Positions 33,390-43,896 of a stretch of 64,000 nucleotides of DNA are shown here, piece by piece (the first letter of the stretch is position 1; each line of letters starts with the position of its first letter). The stretch comes from Anthoceros angustus (taxonomy: Eukaryota > Streptophyta > Anthocerotopsida > Anthocerotales > Anthocerotaceae). Made by a program: the position numbers and the translations under genes. Below the pieces are notes generated by a model. That model saw nothing but the letters and a program-made list of their open reading frames with translations, was not told the origin of the DNA and made no database searches. The DNA is taken from NCBI GenBank assembly GCA_010909165.1, contig VJWM01000193.1, forward strand, positions 1 through 64,000, in the 5' to 3' direction.

Positions 33390-36300
33390 TTTGCTCTTCC
33401 ATCTTCCACCTCTCGAGCAAGAATTGCGGTCGTCATCTGTGGTTTGGGTGGCCTTCCAGATGGCAATGGGTCGCAGGAGCAAGAAGGACCGGGCGATAGA
33501 ATCCACGATCACCGACCCCTTACAGGTGAGGAGATCAAAGCGCCGGGAAGGGAAGGCATCTGCCAAGGCGCCATGGATGCACCTCAAGGGCGGAGGGTCG
33601 GACCGATGGATGGAACAAGCTGGGCCCCGCTTGATTGGGTCGCAATTGGTAGGAGCGCGCGAATCAGGAGCCTTACTTAGGCTAGCACAACCAAAGGTCT
33701 TCCTCGGTGACAAGGAGACAAAGCCTGAGCGCGTGCCTATTCCATCCCCTTACAGCTTTGAGGAGACTGTCTACATACGAAGGCTTGGAGCACAGATGGA
33801 TTCCACACCTCTTTTGGATAAGGACTGGATGTTGGTTCAAGAATCGAGCCAGGATGAAGGTATTTCTGGACACCACTCTTCAAGTTGTGGATCATGGGAT
33901 ACAAGGATGCCTTGCCTAATCGCCGAGCGAGGGTTGGGTTGTGTGGGCGAACCGGATATGTGTCAAGGAGACCGGCCGCTCTCTGTATAACAAAGCCACG
34001 GGAGTTTGATGAAGTGCCACAAGGGCCCGAGCTATACAGCATTTGATCTCGTGTTCAACAACCGATCATCAAGAAATGCGAGCCCTGAGTGCGGATCTTT
34101 CGCGAATGTAGACGAGAACAAAGCGGTAATTGTTCAAGGCATTTTGGGGTAGTGAGACCTCTGTATGTTTTTTGATTGCTTTCGCTTGGTCTCTAACCAC
34201 AAATGTTGTGTCAACTGCAGGGGCCTCAAATTGGAAATGCATACATCAGGGCCCTATGTGCAGAAATCACACAATCGGTTGTTGAGCACAGAAGAGTCAT
34301 GTCCCTAAGGCGCACTCGAGCACAGCTGCGCGAAGTTGAGGAGGAACATCTCAGCTCAGATGATTGTGAAGAAGGAAGTGAGCTTGGACCGGAAGATGAA
34401 GACGATGGCCCTATTCCTGATATTCTCGGGCACAGCGATGATGATCATTCGGATGCGCAGAGGTTCGAGATCCGCGATCGTGGAGACCTTAGGGCTGCCC
34501 GGTGTTAGGTATGAGCGGAGGAGTGGAAGGGCGCCGGCCGGCCTGCGAGGAAGAGGCAACTCGGTTGGTGACCCCGATCCGGATTGGTTTGTGCGCTTCC
34601 CGGCAGTGCAGCCGGCCGGCGCCGGTCTGCGGTCATTCACAGGAAGCACCACGGCACAGGGCAAGCAGATCATGGTGATCATCAAGAGGCGGCGGCCGGC
34701 GCCCCTCTCCTTCCCTCCATGCAGGATGTGAGTGGGAATAAGAGCAGCAAAGGAAAAGGAAGGCAGTAGAGGGCCAGGCATCAGGCGAGAGGAGTCGTTC
34801 ACAGAGCTTGGAGCGGCTAGTGGACCAGGAGAAAAACCAATAGTATGCAAAAGGCGCAGGAGTTCTTGGAGGACATACCTTCCGTCCATGTATCAACGGA
34901 CAAGGAGCGGTTAGCGATGCTATTCGGGATGAAGACCCCTAACGCGCATTAGGAATCGGCCTATTCCAAAAGGTTGTTTTGGAGACAGTTTTGGTGAAGT
35001 TGGAGAACCTTGCATCACACCTCACACCGGATGCTCGATACGGAGGGTTGACGAAGCATGGACAAATTACTTGGCACGCGTGATTTCGAAGGGCAGGATT
35101 GAGGAAGGCGTATTGCCTCTATTATGTATGATTGACCCCGCAGAGTGTGAATACCTGAGCAAACTTGATTGGGACAAGTTCAGGGCAAAAAAATACGTCA
35201 TGGGGGTTCTTGGAGGCAACCACACCTATGCAGCGATGAAGCACCTGGCAGATATATGTCCCGGGAAGACTCGCCGACGTGGAGGCCCATGTGTATTGTG
35301 GGCTGACAGTGCAGGAAATGCGAATTCTTGCAACAGATCACAATGTGTTGTCTGACAGGAGGAAGAAAATGAATTTCATTGAGCAAGTCAGATATTTGAG
35401 GGACGAGCTGATTATCGCGAAACGTGACGGAGTGCACATGACCATGGCATGGAAGTTTAATCTGTACAAACTGCTAGGGTTGATTGACGACGATGAGGGG
35501 CGAGAAGACGATGTATATAAGCAGAACAAAGTGGACAACAGGACTCATATTTTGTGTATTAGCGGGAGGCGGTATGGGAGAATGTGGATAAGATTTTTAC
35601 AAAGTGGGAAGCCGGGAGCTTAGCAAAAGAAACATGTCGCGGTGGGCACGAGCAAGAAAGGCAAAGGAAAGCGGAAGGTCATCAAGAGTCAAAGAAAATC
35701 GATCGCATATGTGAAGTCAAGGATATGCTTGCAAAGCCTTGGAAATCGTTTCAAGGAATACCGTCCTGAATGCGCAATGATACTAATATCGAACGGAGAA
35801 GGTTCTTGCAGGCTTATTGACCTAAAGGGCATGGATGATGATATCACCCTCGGAAGAAATTTCACATCATCCAAGTGGCGATGGCGAAACACCTTGGGTG
35901 CTCATCGTTCGAGGAGGTGCGGAAAGAGTATCCCCATCATGCAACAGATAGTGTCTTGTACGGTTTCAAGATTTGCCGGAAAGGTGAGAAACACTTTCTA
36001 TTCAATAGTTCGTGGAGTTGGGTGTGTGGGCGTGTGTGGAGGCGCGGGCGGCGCCCTCCCTGAAGCCTGGCGATGGAGGCGCCGGCGGGCGGCGCCCTCC
36101 CTGAAGCTGGCGATGGGCGCCGGCGGCGCCCACTCCACCATGCCGCGGGCGCCTCCACCGAAGCTGGCGATGGAGGCGGCGGCGCCCTCCCTGAAGCCTG
36201 GCGATGGAGGTGCCGGCGGGCGCGCCCTCCCTGAAGCCTGGCGATGGAGGCGCCGGCGGCGCCTCCACCAGAAGCCCGGTGGATGGCGCGGCGGGCGCGC

Positions 36301-37500
36301 CCTCCCTGAAGCTGGCGATGGGCGCCGGCGGCGCCCTCCCTGAAGCCTGGCGATGGAGGCGCCTCTTTCGCACGCGACGATGTGGTTTTGTTTTAATTTG
36401 CAGCAACTAAAGGACGTTGAGGTTTTGGCGGCGGATGACTTCCGCCATTTCATATTTGAAGTCAACAATGGAAAGGACTTGAAAACGAGCAAAGGGCTTT
36501 GGGCGATAAGGACACGGAAGAAGGTCTTAACATTTTTACCGTGCCTTCCGGTGACAACAGTTCAATACTGTGGAGGCAAGAAATATTCTTGACATGCGGG
36601 GTTTCGAGGACGAGGGGTACACGCTCGGTAATGGGCGTTCCACGAGGGTTTGACATTGGCCCTATGGATAAGCGGGTGGACATGGCAATGATGCGACGTG
36701 TTTGAGCTTTGAAAAGACAACAAGTGAAGAATTCCGCATTATAGTGATGCATGGGGTCAAGAAGCCCACACCGTGGAATCCATGCGGACATGGATGGAAA
36801 GGCGGATTGGTATCCTTCATATGGGATAAGACCAACATGCATAATGACAGGCGGGTTTGAGGCTGGAGTACATCACGTGGGATGGTGTCCGAAGACACAA
36901 GCACAAAGGATAGAGCTCCTATCTTCGAATGCTATGCAGGACGTTCAACAATGGGAGGTCGGTTATAGGACACGCCATCGTGGTGAAGAAAGCAGTGTAC
37001 TGTCAATGACAAACTTGTGGTATGCCCTTATCAACGCCCTGGGTCTTCTTATGAAACGATAAGGACCTTCTCAAAGGAAGGGACCGGGTTCTTGATGCAT
37101 GTTCGGCGTGGGACCACCACACTTCTGCGATCTGAGTGGGCCATCGCATTGCGATTGAGGCGGTTGAGATGTGCGGTACATTCCTCGTGAATACATGGTT
37201 ATGAGGTGCTTGGGATGCGAGGAAGAGCTTACATTTCAACCGCATCGAGGACCATCACAATTGGGCAAAGGAGGTATGTATCGAAAAGATAGTCAAGGCA
37301 CAAGTTGTTTCTTTGAGTGCGACGGTTGCGGGGCGACAACGGTGAACTTTTGGAAGATGGGCAGCAAGCGTTGGATGATGTATGGCGCTGCCCGCGGTTA
37401 GCGACCCCAAGTGTGATGTGAGCGAGGCGAGAAGGCCTTGGAAGAAAACGACGAATTTGAAGACGCAGAAGATGAGCGCATTAGAAACCTGTTGTCTTAG
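33390..37500 (+). pseudogene. ParB-like domain / DNA methyltransferase gene, copy A, frameshifted
   Basis: The plus strand reads, across frames: 'MAMGRRSKKDRAIESTI' near 33.46 kb; an intron (34149-34220, GT-AG) before 'GPQIGNAYIRALCAEITQSV' and an acidic tract; then 'ARVISKGRIEEGVLPLLCMI', 'WDKFRAKKYVMGVLGGNHTY', 'MRILATDHNVLS' (35.0-35.36 kb), which follow the ParB/Srx nuclease-like fold including its G-x-H-x-x-x-A signature. A second intron (35984-36403) carries a GC-rich minisatellite. After it come 'FRIIVMHGVKKP', 'FIWDKTNMHN' and, near 37.09 kb, 'TFSKEG' then a frame-split 'DRVLDAC..GTTTLAA', the SAM-binding motif of permuted N6/N4 DNA methyltransferases. ParB-methyltransferase fusions are known in phages and bacteria. 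Introns and plant flanks argue against contamination. No full open frame exists in this copy. Confidence 0.55.
36030..36365. repeat. GC-rich minisatellite inside an intron
   Basis: Seven or eight copies of a 36-48 bp unit, core 'ggcgccctccctgaagc' with 'ctggcgatggaggcgccgg'. It lies wholly inside the intron 35984-36403 of the ParB-methyltransferase gene and has palindromic cores (GGCGCCGGCGGCGCC). It is conserved in position in copy B. Confidence 0.9.
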
Positions 37501-37907
37501 ACTACAGCGGCGAGGCGGTACGAGTCAGATGAGCCCTCCTAATGATCCATGTAGGCGTCTGTATGTGGTCAGCGGTATTAACGATAAGTTTTGTGGTCGG
37601 ATAGAAATACGATTGAAGGTTGGCCACTCCCATAGTTTGCGGTAAAAACCTTCTTGAAGTGGCGGAATTTTAATTTTCTTTCCTCCGTTTGGAGCATTGC
37701 TTTCACGAGGTCCAACTATCGCCGCCACCGGCGATAGTTCTACACGCATGGAACCGCGTGAAACCGTTGTTTCAAAATGGGATCTATCGGACAAGGGTGG
37801 ACATACGTCACCAACGTGAAAAATCATAGTTTCCGAAGGTGCGATGTTTGTCAAGAGGGTCCACAGCGAAGAGGGTTTGTATATTCCCCTCTTGAAGATA
37901 TATGGTG

Positions 37908-38756
37908 TTTTTGTGGAAATGCCACTCTGCCATTTTCAAACGCGCTTTATGTGTGGTATTTGTCTTTAGTACGGATATATAGATTGTACAAGTATTCATA
38001 TAGACGCTTAGTACTATAGGTGCACCCTAAAACATACCGTGATAAATCACGGTGGTGCGATGGAGAGGTCACATCATTTAGAGAGCACGACGGTGAAGGC
38101 TACTGTTGCCTCCAACGGGCCTCTACATGAAACGTGCTCCATTCCCAAGGAGCATGGCTCCGTGGTGAGGCCTGCAGGCTGAGGGAATCGTGCTGACATT
38201 ACACTACCAAAAGATTTTGATGAAGCCCTTGATGTATCTATACTTACATAATTAATCTTGCTATGCTAATATAATATGAAGCTTGGTGCTATGTATATTG
38301 TATATATTGTCTACCTATATCCGTTCCAGTCCTAGTCTTAGTCTCTGTTCTCTCCAATCCAAGTACCTAAACATATATTTTTATCTCCGAAATCCCGACT
38401 ATGTTTGTAGGTGGACCGTTTTTGAAAAGAGGTGCGGGTAAAAGAAAGCCGCTTGTGACATGAACGAATATGCGTGATTAGGAAACATTTCTTCCTGATT
38501 TCTCGGCTCGACACAAGCCAGAAGCGAGCAAAATTTGATGTTTAGCCCAACACCCTAAGGTCATACAGGGCTCAGACGCTGCCACTGGCAAGGATCCAAA
38601 GCAGCAACCTTCGCTCGCCATCAGAGATGGCGCCGCCTGCTCAAGGTGTAGTACAAGCGCTGAAGCGCAAGTGGGATCAAGAGTTCGGAGATGAGGAGAA
38701 GCTGGCCGGGCATTTGGTAAGGAGTGTAGCCGTGTTTGCGACCCTGCCGTGCCTGC
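37908..38756 (+). other. Duplicated promoter and first exon of an unrecognised gene (copy of 50383-51235)
   Basis: From about 38065 to 38756 the sequence is almost identical to 50540-51235. It contains an ATG at 38627 opening MAPPAQGVVQALKRKWDQEF and ending at a GTAAGG donor after codon 30 (38716). It stops in the intron at the string GTTGTCCCC, where the second transposon copy starts. It is therefore a 5' fragment without the rest of its gene. I do not recognise the protein. Confidence 0.7.
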
Positions 38757-40252
38757 GTTGTCCCCTTTTACAATATGGGTACACGTGGAAGGGTGCTCAA
38801 ATCCTTTACCCATATGATGAAGGCAAATTAAGACCCACCGTCTTGGCCGTTAATGCGGGAAAGGATGCCGATGAACCTAGATTTGGGTCCGTCACGGAAG
38901 AAATACGGTTGGCATGCAAAACCCATAGTCTTCGCAAATTCGTTTTGATGTCAAGGGTTTGGCAAAGGGTAGAGGTCATGCCGGGTCAGCCGTATGCTTG
39001 GCGGCCTTGCCGGTGGAGCAGGCGCGGTCGGCCTCTGTCTATGGAGGTCAAACCGGCTCGTATTCGGTTCTCCAGATACCACAAATTGAAGAACAAACAC
39101 CACCTACGGATCGAAGATGGTTGGGATGGCAACAACGCTCCTATCTATCATCCTCGACAAATTTGTCCAGCTATGGACAACACGCCACTATAATCTTGGG
39201 GCACGATAACCGCCCAAACACATACTTAATTTATTGTGTTGCAAACCACATATACGGATACAGGTATTGTATTGCATTGAGGTGGTAATGGACCAAAAGC
39301 CAAACATGATTCACGTCGCTTACCCTAACAAAGGCTCGACAAGGAGTCAGTGGAATTTAGACCGGGTGAAGCTAGAACCCTATATTTATCTCAAGATGCG
39401 GGAACCATTGCCTCCTCTCCCAATTCCTTCTCCATGGAAGCACGTTTACTCATCTCCGGAGGTCACTCCGTCATCGCCGCCGGACCCTCGCACCATGGTC
39501 ATCACTATCCTCGTGGGTACTTTCGGATCTTGGTGAATAAACCACGCAATTCATTCAACTTATCCTTTATCGCTTTCTTGTCAACAACATATAAATGTTT
39601 TCGAGCATTCAAGAATCCATAATAAAGGATTACCGTTTCGTTCACAAAGACCTGTTGAATATTTTTGGTATACAAGGATTTGCTTCCTTTCTTCCCTACC
39701 TTGAAGCCATGTTCGTACCGCTTCCGGAATTATATATTCCTCAACATATCTTCCCTCATATGCATCCGTATGCTCGGTCATATACCAATGAAGCGAGTGA
39801 GGTTTGGGCGACTCCAACTTCACATCTATGACCTTTCCAATCCAAAATGGTCATTGTGTGTCATTGAACACGGACTGCTATGAACATTCCTTTATTGATC
39901 TCCATATCGCCATTCAAAGCGTGTCATATCTTCTTGTTGCTTGCCCAAATTTCTATATGCCCAAATACATATCGCGTTGTGGAAGTTCGCGCTCAGCAAA
40001 GCCGCGCAGCACGGAACAAGGGCACTCGGCGTCGGCCTCCACTCGAAAACCACTTCCATGGTCGCAGAACCAACCCGATATGGTTGTCCACAATTACAGC
40101 AATTTCTTCTGGTCAACCCAACTCCTCCCACCATGTGTACTCTTCCGCGTAACGTGAGCTCGATAACCCTCGCTTCAAGTAAACGCCTCTTGCGTGAGAC
40201 AAGCGGCGCGCCCTCTAGCCCATAGGCTAACAAAGGAGCCGCAGTTATGACC

Positions 40253-41331
40253 TCCTGTGGCATCTTAGCCTCCATGTTCGCATTGTCCTCCTTTGAGCCC
40301 AGGTTAGATAGCCCCGTGTAGATCCCATCCCAACTCCTTGAAGAAATTGCCGCCACCAACACTGTTTTTGGAGTCCCAGCAACCAATGCCTCCACCCCCC
40401 GTAAGTTCTGTGGCTAGCTCAAGGAACGAACGGTCTTCCCAGGCTTGCGCTAAGAAAGCAAATGATGGAAACGTATTATTAGAGTTCTTTCGGGAACGTG
40501 CCCCTTTGGTGATACAATGAGGGATGCCATAGTCTTTCACTCTTAGGCTTAAGGCTCAGATATCATACACCTGCTGATCAACGCAGTCTAACAAGAATGG
40601 GCATTACAAATACAAGGTCCCAAATGAACTAGGTGGTCTACTTACTTGATTGTTCAGCCGGTACTACTACCTGGTCATTATATTAGTAACATAAATATGG
40701 CACACATGGCTTGTCCTTCAGCGTTCAGAGAGTACCGAATCAGTCCACGAAAGCACCAGGTCTCTGGTAACAGCTGGTAATCCTGCAAAAAGGAACATAA
40801 CATACTCATGAGGGAAAGCAAACAGCTATTCTAACGAGTACTTGATTCAATCACATAGCTAGCTCTCAAGACCATAGTCAGAAAGAACCAAGAATGTACC
40901 CTGTATGAGATCTGCTGCCATACTTCGTGGATTGAGGTCTCCTTCTATCAATCTGTAGATGTCCATCAGCTGCAAGGCATGCATGACATCCAGGACGTTA
41001 CACATGTTTGGGACATGCCCTTCACATAAAAGCAGGAATTTCGTTAACCTGGTTGGGGAGTACATGCAATCTACACACCTCACTAAGATGTAGCCTTGAG
41101 TCCTCTGTTAATGCCATCAAAAGCTGTCGCCGTAACCTGGCATCGGTGGCAACTACACGAGCTCCATCCCTGATGGTATCTGAAAGATCCAGTTTCCCAC
41201 CAACAGCGTTTGCTTTTCTGGCTGATGTCGACCTGCAAAATCAGGCCATTGCCACTCAGGGTGTGAAAGTTGAGGCCAGACACGACACAATCTTGTGCAC
41301 ATGTGATGTTTAGAGCATACCTAGACTTTGG
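40253..41331. repeat. Copied fragment of the F-box / ABC1K3 3' region
   Basis: Nearly identical to 53021-54105. It holds the last 22 codons of the F-box gene and, on the minus strand, exons 13-15 plus the end of exon 12 of the ABC1K3-like gene. Differences from the source are mostly single-base homopolymer or dinucleotide length changes ('ggcacacatgg' against 'ggcacacacatgg', 'gcaaaaagg' against 'gcaaaaaagg'). Short shared strings, CCTGTGGCA at the left and CTTTGGAGCA at the right, lie at the joints with transposon sequence. Confidence 0.9.
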
Positions 41332-43680
41332 AGCAACGATGATTATTCAACTAATACGCCATCCCCGTCTTATTGGCCATACATACTTAAGTCGGGAACT
41401 TGATCGATATCTTCACCTCCGGCCTTGGAGTGTACGCTCCTCGATAATAGTTGCCAATGCGGGCGGTGTGCTTCCTTGTGTTTCAAGCTTTTAGAGAAGC
41501 ATGAAAACATCGATCAATTTGATCATGGGTGTGCCCAACTAGCGGAAGCCCACCTTCACTTTCTCAAATGTTCCCATGTCTACCAACATGTTGAGATACG
41601 CAAGAGTAGTTGGTTCTTGTTCTCCGGCAAGTGTTGTCCAGGTTGTAAGTACAACACTTTAGGCACCCATCATAATTGTGGATAACATCTTGAATGATGT
41701 TTATAGTCAAATTAGGCGTCATTGCGGAGGTTGGCATAATGCAAAGGTTGCTTTGTGAGTGTAATTGTGAATCATGCACCCCACAACCTTTGAAATCGAC
41801 ATTCTTCATCCAAATTCTTGACCACCGCAAGAAATGCACTCTTCTTCTCCATTCTTCCGTCCATCGATGGCCAATATATTTGTGGGGCTCCACGTAGCTC
41901 TTGCTGCGATGCTTTGTCATCTTCGCCGCTGATCTCGATGGGCATCTAAAAAATTTTTCTCGCAAACAATTGGTGTTACACGTTAGACATTCGGGCATTG
42001 CGGACATAGGATCATTGCGGATCATGGAACACCCAAGATCACGGTATGGCACCGCCGTATCCGCAACATGAGCGCGTTCAACCCTTAGGCGAATGCTTTC
42101 GCCCCCCGTATAAAGCGGATACGGCAAAAGGAATCAAAAGTGGACTTTTGGTGAAAGGCGGCCGCGGCGTCATCCTCATACCACTCCGCGGGCTATCCAC
42201 TAACAGTCTGCAAACCGCCTACCACTGTACAATTCGCATCTTGGTGGGAGATGAGAGGGCGCCGGCCTGCCGGCGCCCTCTATCCCTGGAGGCGGCCTCT
42301 GACGGCAAAGCCAGTATGTTCCGCTGTCGGCCATACCTCTTACTATGGAGTGCAATGCCATGAGGAGCATGGAAAACGTTCCTTCTTACTACCCTAACCT
42401 TCCCGACACACCTTTACCTTCCCACCCAAAGCTTCCTAGGTTGGCCAAGACACTTCCTCCGCTTCCCTACACTGGGACGCCTCTTCCATAGAATGCACAA
42501 GCTGCGTAAACCCGAGAGGTGTAAAGAGGTGGGCGCCGGCCACCCCTCATTGGTCGAACGACATGGTAGCCTACTTCAATGAGCACGTCCCTTTCAACAT
42601 GCCACACTCAAATTACGGAGAACACGATGTACTAACCACCTCGGACATGGAGTGTGCAGCACAAAGGACATAGAAGGACACATAATGTACTCGAAAGGAT
42701 TCGAGAATACCTTGGTCGACTTTAGCGATCGTGTTTCTAATTGTCGCTTTTAATCCTGCGCAAAGCGAGCACGTGGAGAACTGTTGGACTTTGGAATCTT
42801 CACCTAAAGTTCTCCTCCAAAGTTTCAAAACCAAGCATAGGTGACAAACCGTTGTGGAACCCTCACATTGCCGTTTATATTTTGCCCAAATTTTGAACTT
42901 TGTAAATGTGTCCGGAAGATTGAACACATCAACATTGGGGAGCCTTTCCGCCATGAGCAGAATGCTGTCCATCCACGCGATTGCACCTAGCATATGTAGG
43001 CTGCTTAGGGTTTGCTCTAAAGCCATCCCACTGCATGTGCAATAACCCTTCTCTTGACTCCTCATACCTACTATGGCCAATGCAATATACCGCGAAGGCT
43101 CGAGGCAGCATCGCATTGACCCCATAGATGAGTCACAACTTTATCATTGTGTCGGGATCGGCGTGAACAAGAGATTCCGAAATGTCTCTGCTCTCGCCCA
43201 TTCGTAGAAACCGGTATCTCGCTCCGCAACCTTTCTATAGTCAATTTGAACACACATTTGGTTGCAGGCTTGCGGAAATCAAGAGACGCCGCTTCCGCAT
43301 TTCCTCATCGGCACACCAGTAGCGTCTTTTGACCAGTTGAAACAAGAGCCTTTGTTGCTATCAAGCTTTCGCTCAATGGCTTGGGATGGTATGATTGCGG
43401 GCATGTCCACCTGCGGTGTTTGAAAGACGTCATCCTCCTCGTCGGGCACCGACACCTTTCCGGAGGATACCTTTCCCACGGTCATCCATAGTAGGAAATA
43501 AGTCGCCTCAATGCTTGAGGCCCTCCTACTCAGGCGAGCAGTGTCCACTACTTTGTGCATTCTCATGCAATGAGCGGGCTCCTATCTAAGGCGGCATACA
43601 AATTGAGGTTTCTGGTGTCAGGCACACCTCAATGTATGGTGAAGATGAACCTGCGGCGCCCATTGTGGCCACCATCGGAG

Positions 43681-43896
43681 CAGGCTGTCTAGATAATTGC
43701 TCCTACCTGGAGAAGGCGCTCTCGTAAAGCAGGGTCTGGATCAGTCAGGAGTCGCCGCAACATATGGATATGCAACCTACAAGAGTCATCCGCTACATCT
43801 GTCAGTTCCCATTAAACAACTGCGGAGAAGGCAAGACAATGCACCATGGGTACCACGGACTTTCACCTCGAGAAACTTGAAGTCAGGCTGCAAATG
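43681..43896. repeat. Copied fragment of ABC1K3 exons 10-11
   Basis: This matches 54291-54509: exon 11 and the beginning (3' end on minus strand) of exon 10 of the ABC1K3-like gene with the intron between. It sits inside transposon sequence, entering at 'gcaggctg' and leaving at 'aggctgcaaa', strings that resemble the local transposon sequence 'gagctgcaaatgc'. Confidence 0.9.

Larger units (their letters stand above)
27221..37907. mobile_element. DNA transposon, copy A (10.7 kb), with transposase-like and ParB-methyltransferase genes
   Basis: The left end (27221-27253, ACACCATAAACCTTCAAGAG then GGGGAAT) is repeated in inverted form at the right end (37881-37907, ATTCCCCTCTTGAAGATA then TATGGTGT). 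Subterminal sequence also looks related in inverted orientation. Between the ends are two divergent genes: a transposase-like gene on the minus strand (about 28.06-32.7 kb) and a ParB/DNA-methyltransferase gene on the plus strand (about 33.4-37.5 kb). A clear target-site duplication is not visible; T-rich flanks make a short one ambiguous. The right two-thirds recurs as copy B at 38757-50382. Confidence 0.7.

Noticed and set aside
35998-36492. Open frames of 130-160 codons over the GC minisatellite
   Set aside because: The translated repeats come from a tandem array that lies in an intron bounded by good splice sites. The same holds for 48426-48912.
33390-37500. ParB-methyltransferase sequence as bacterial contamination
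   Set aside because: It has plant-like GT-AG introns, is bounded by the transposon ends, is duplicated together with plant gene DNA, and lacks bacterial gene spacing.
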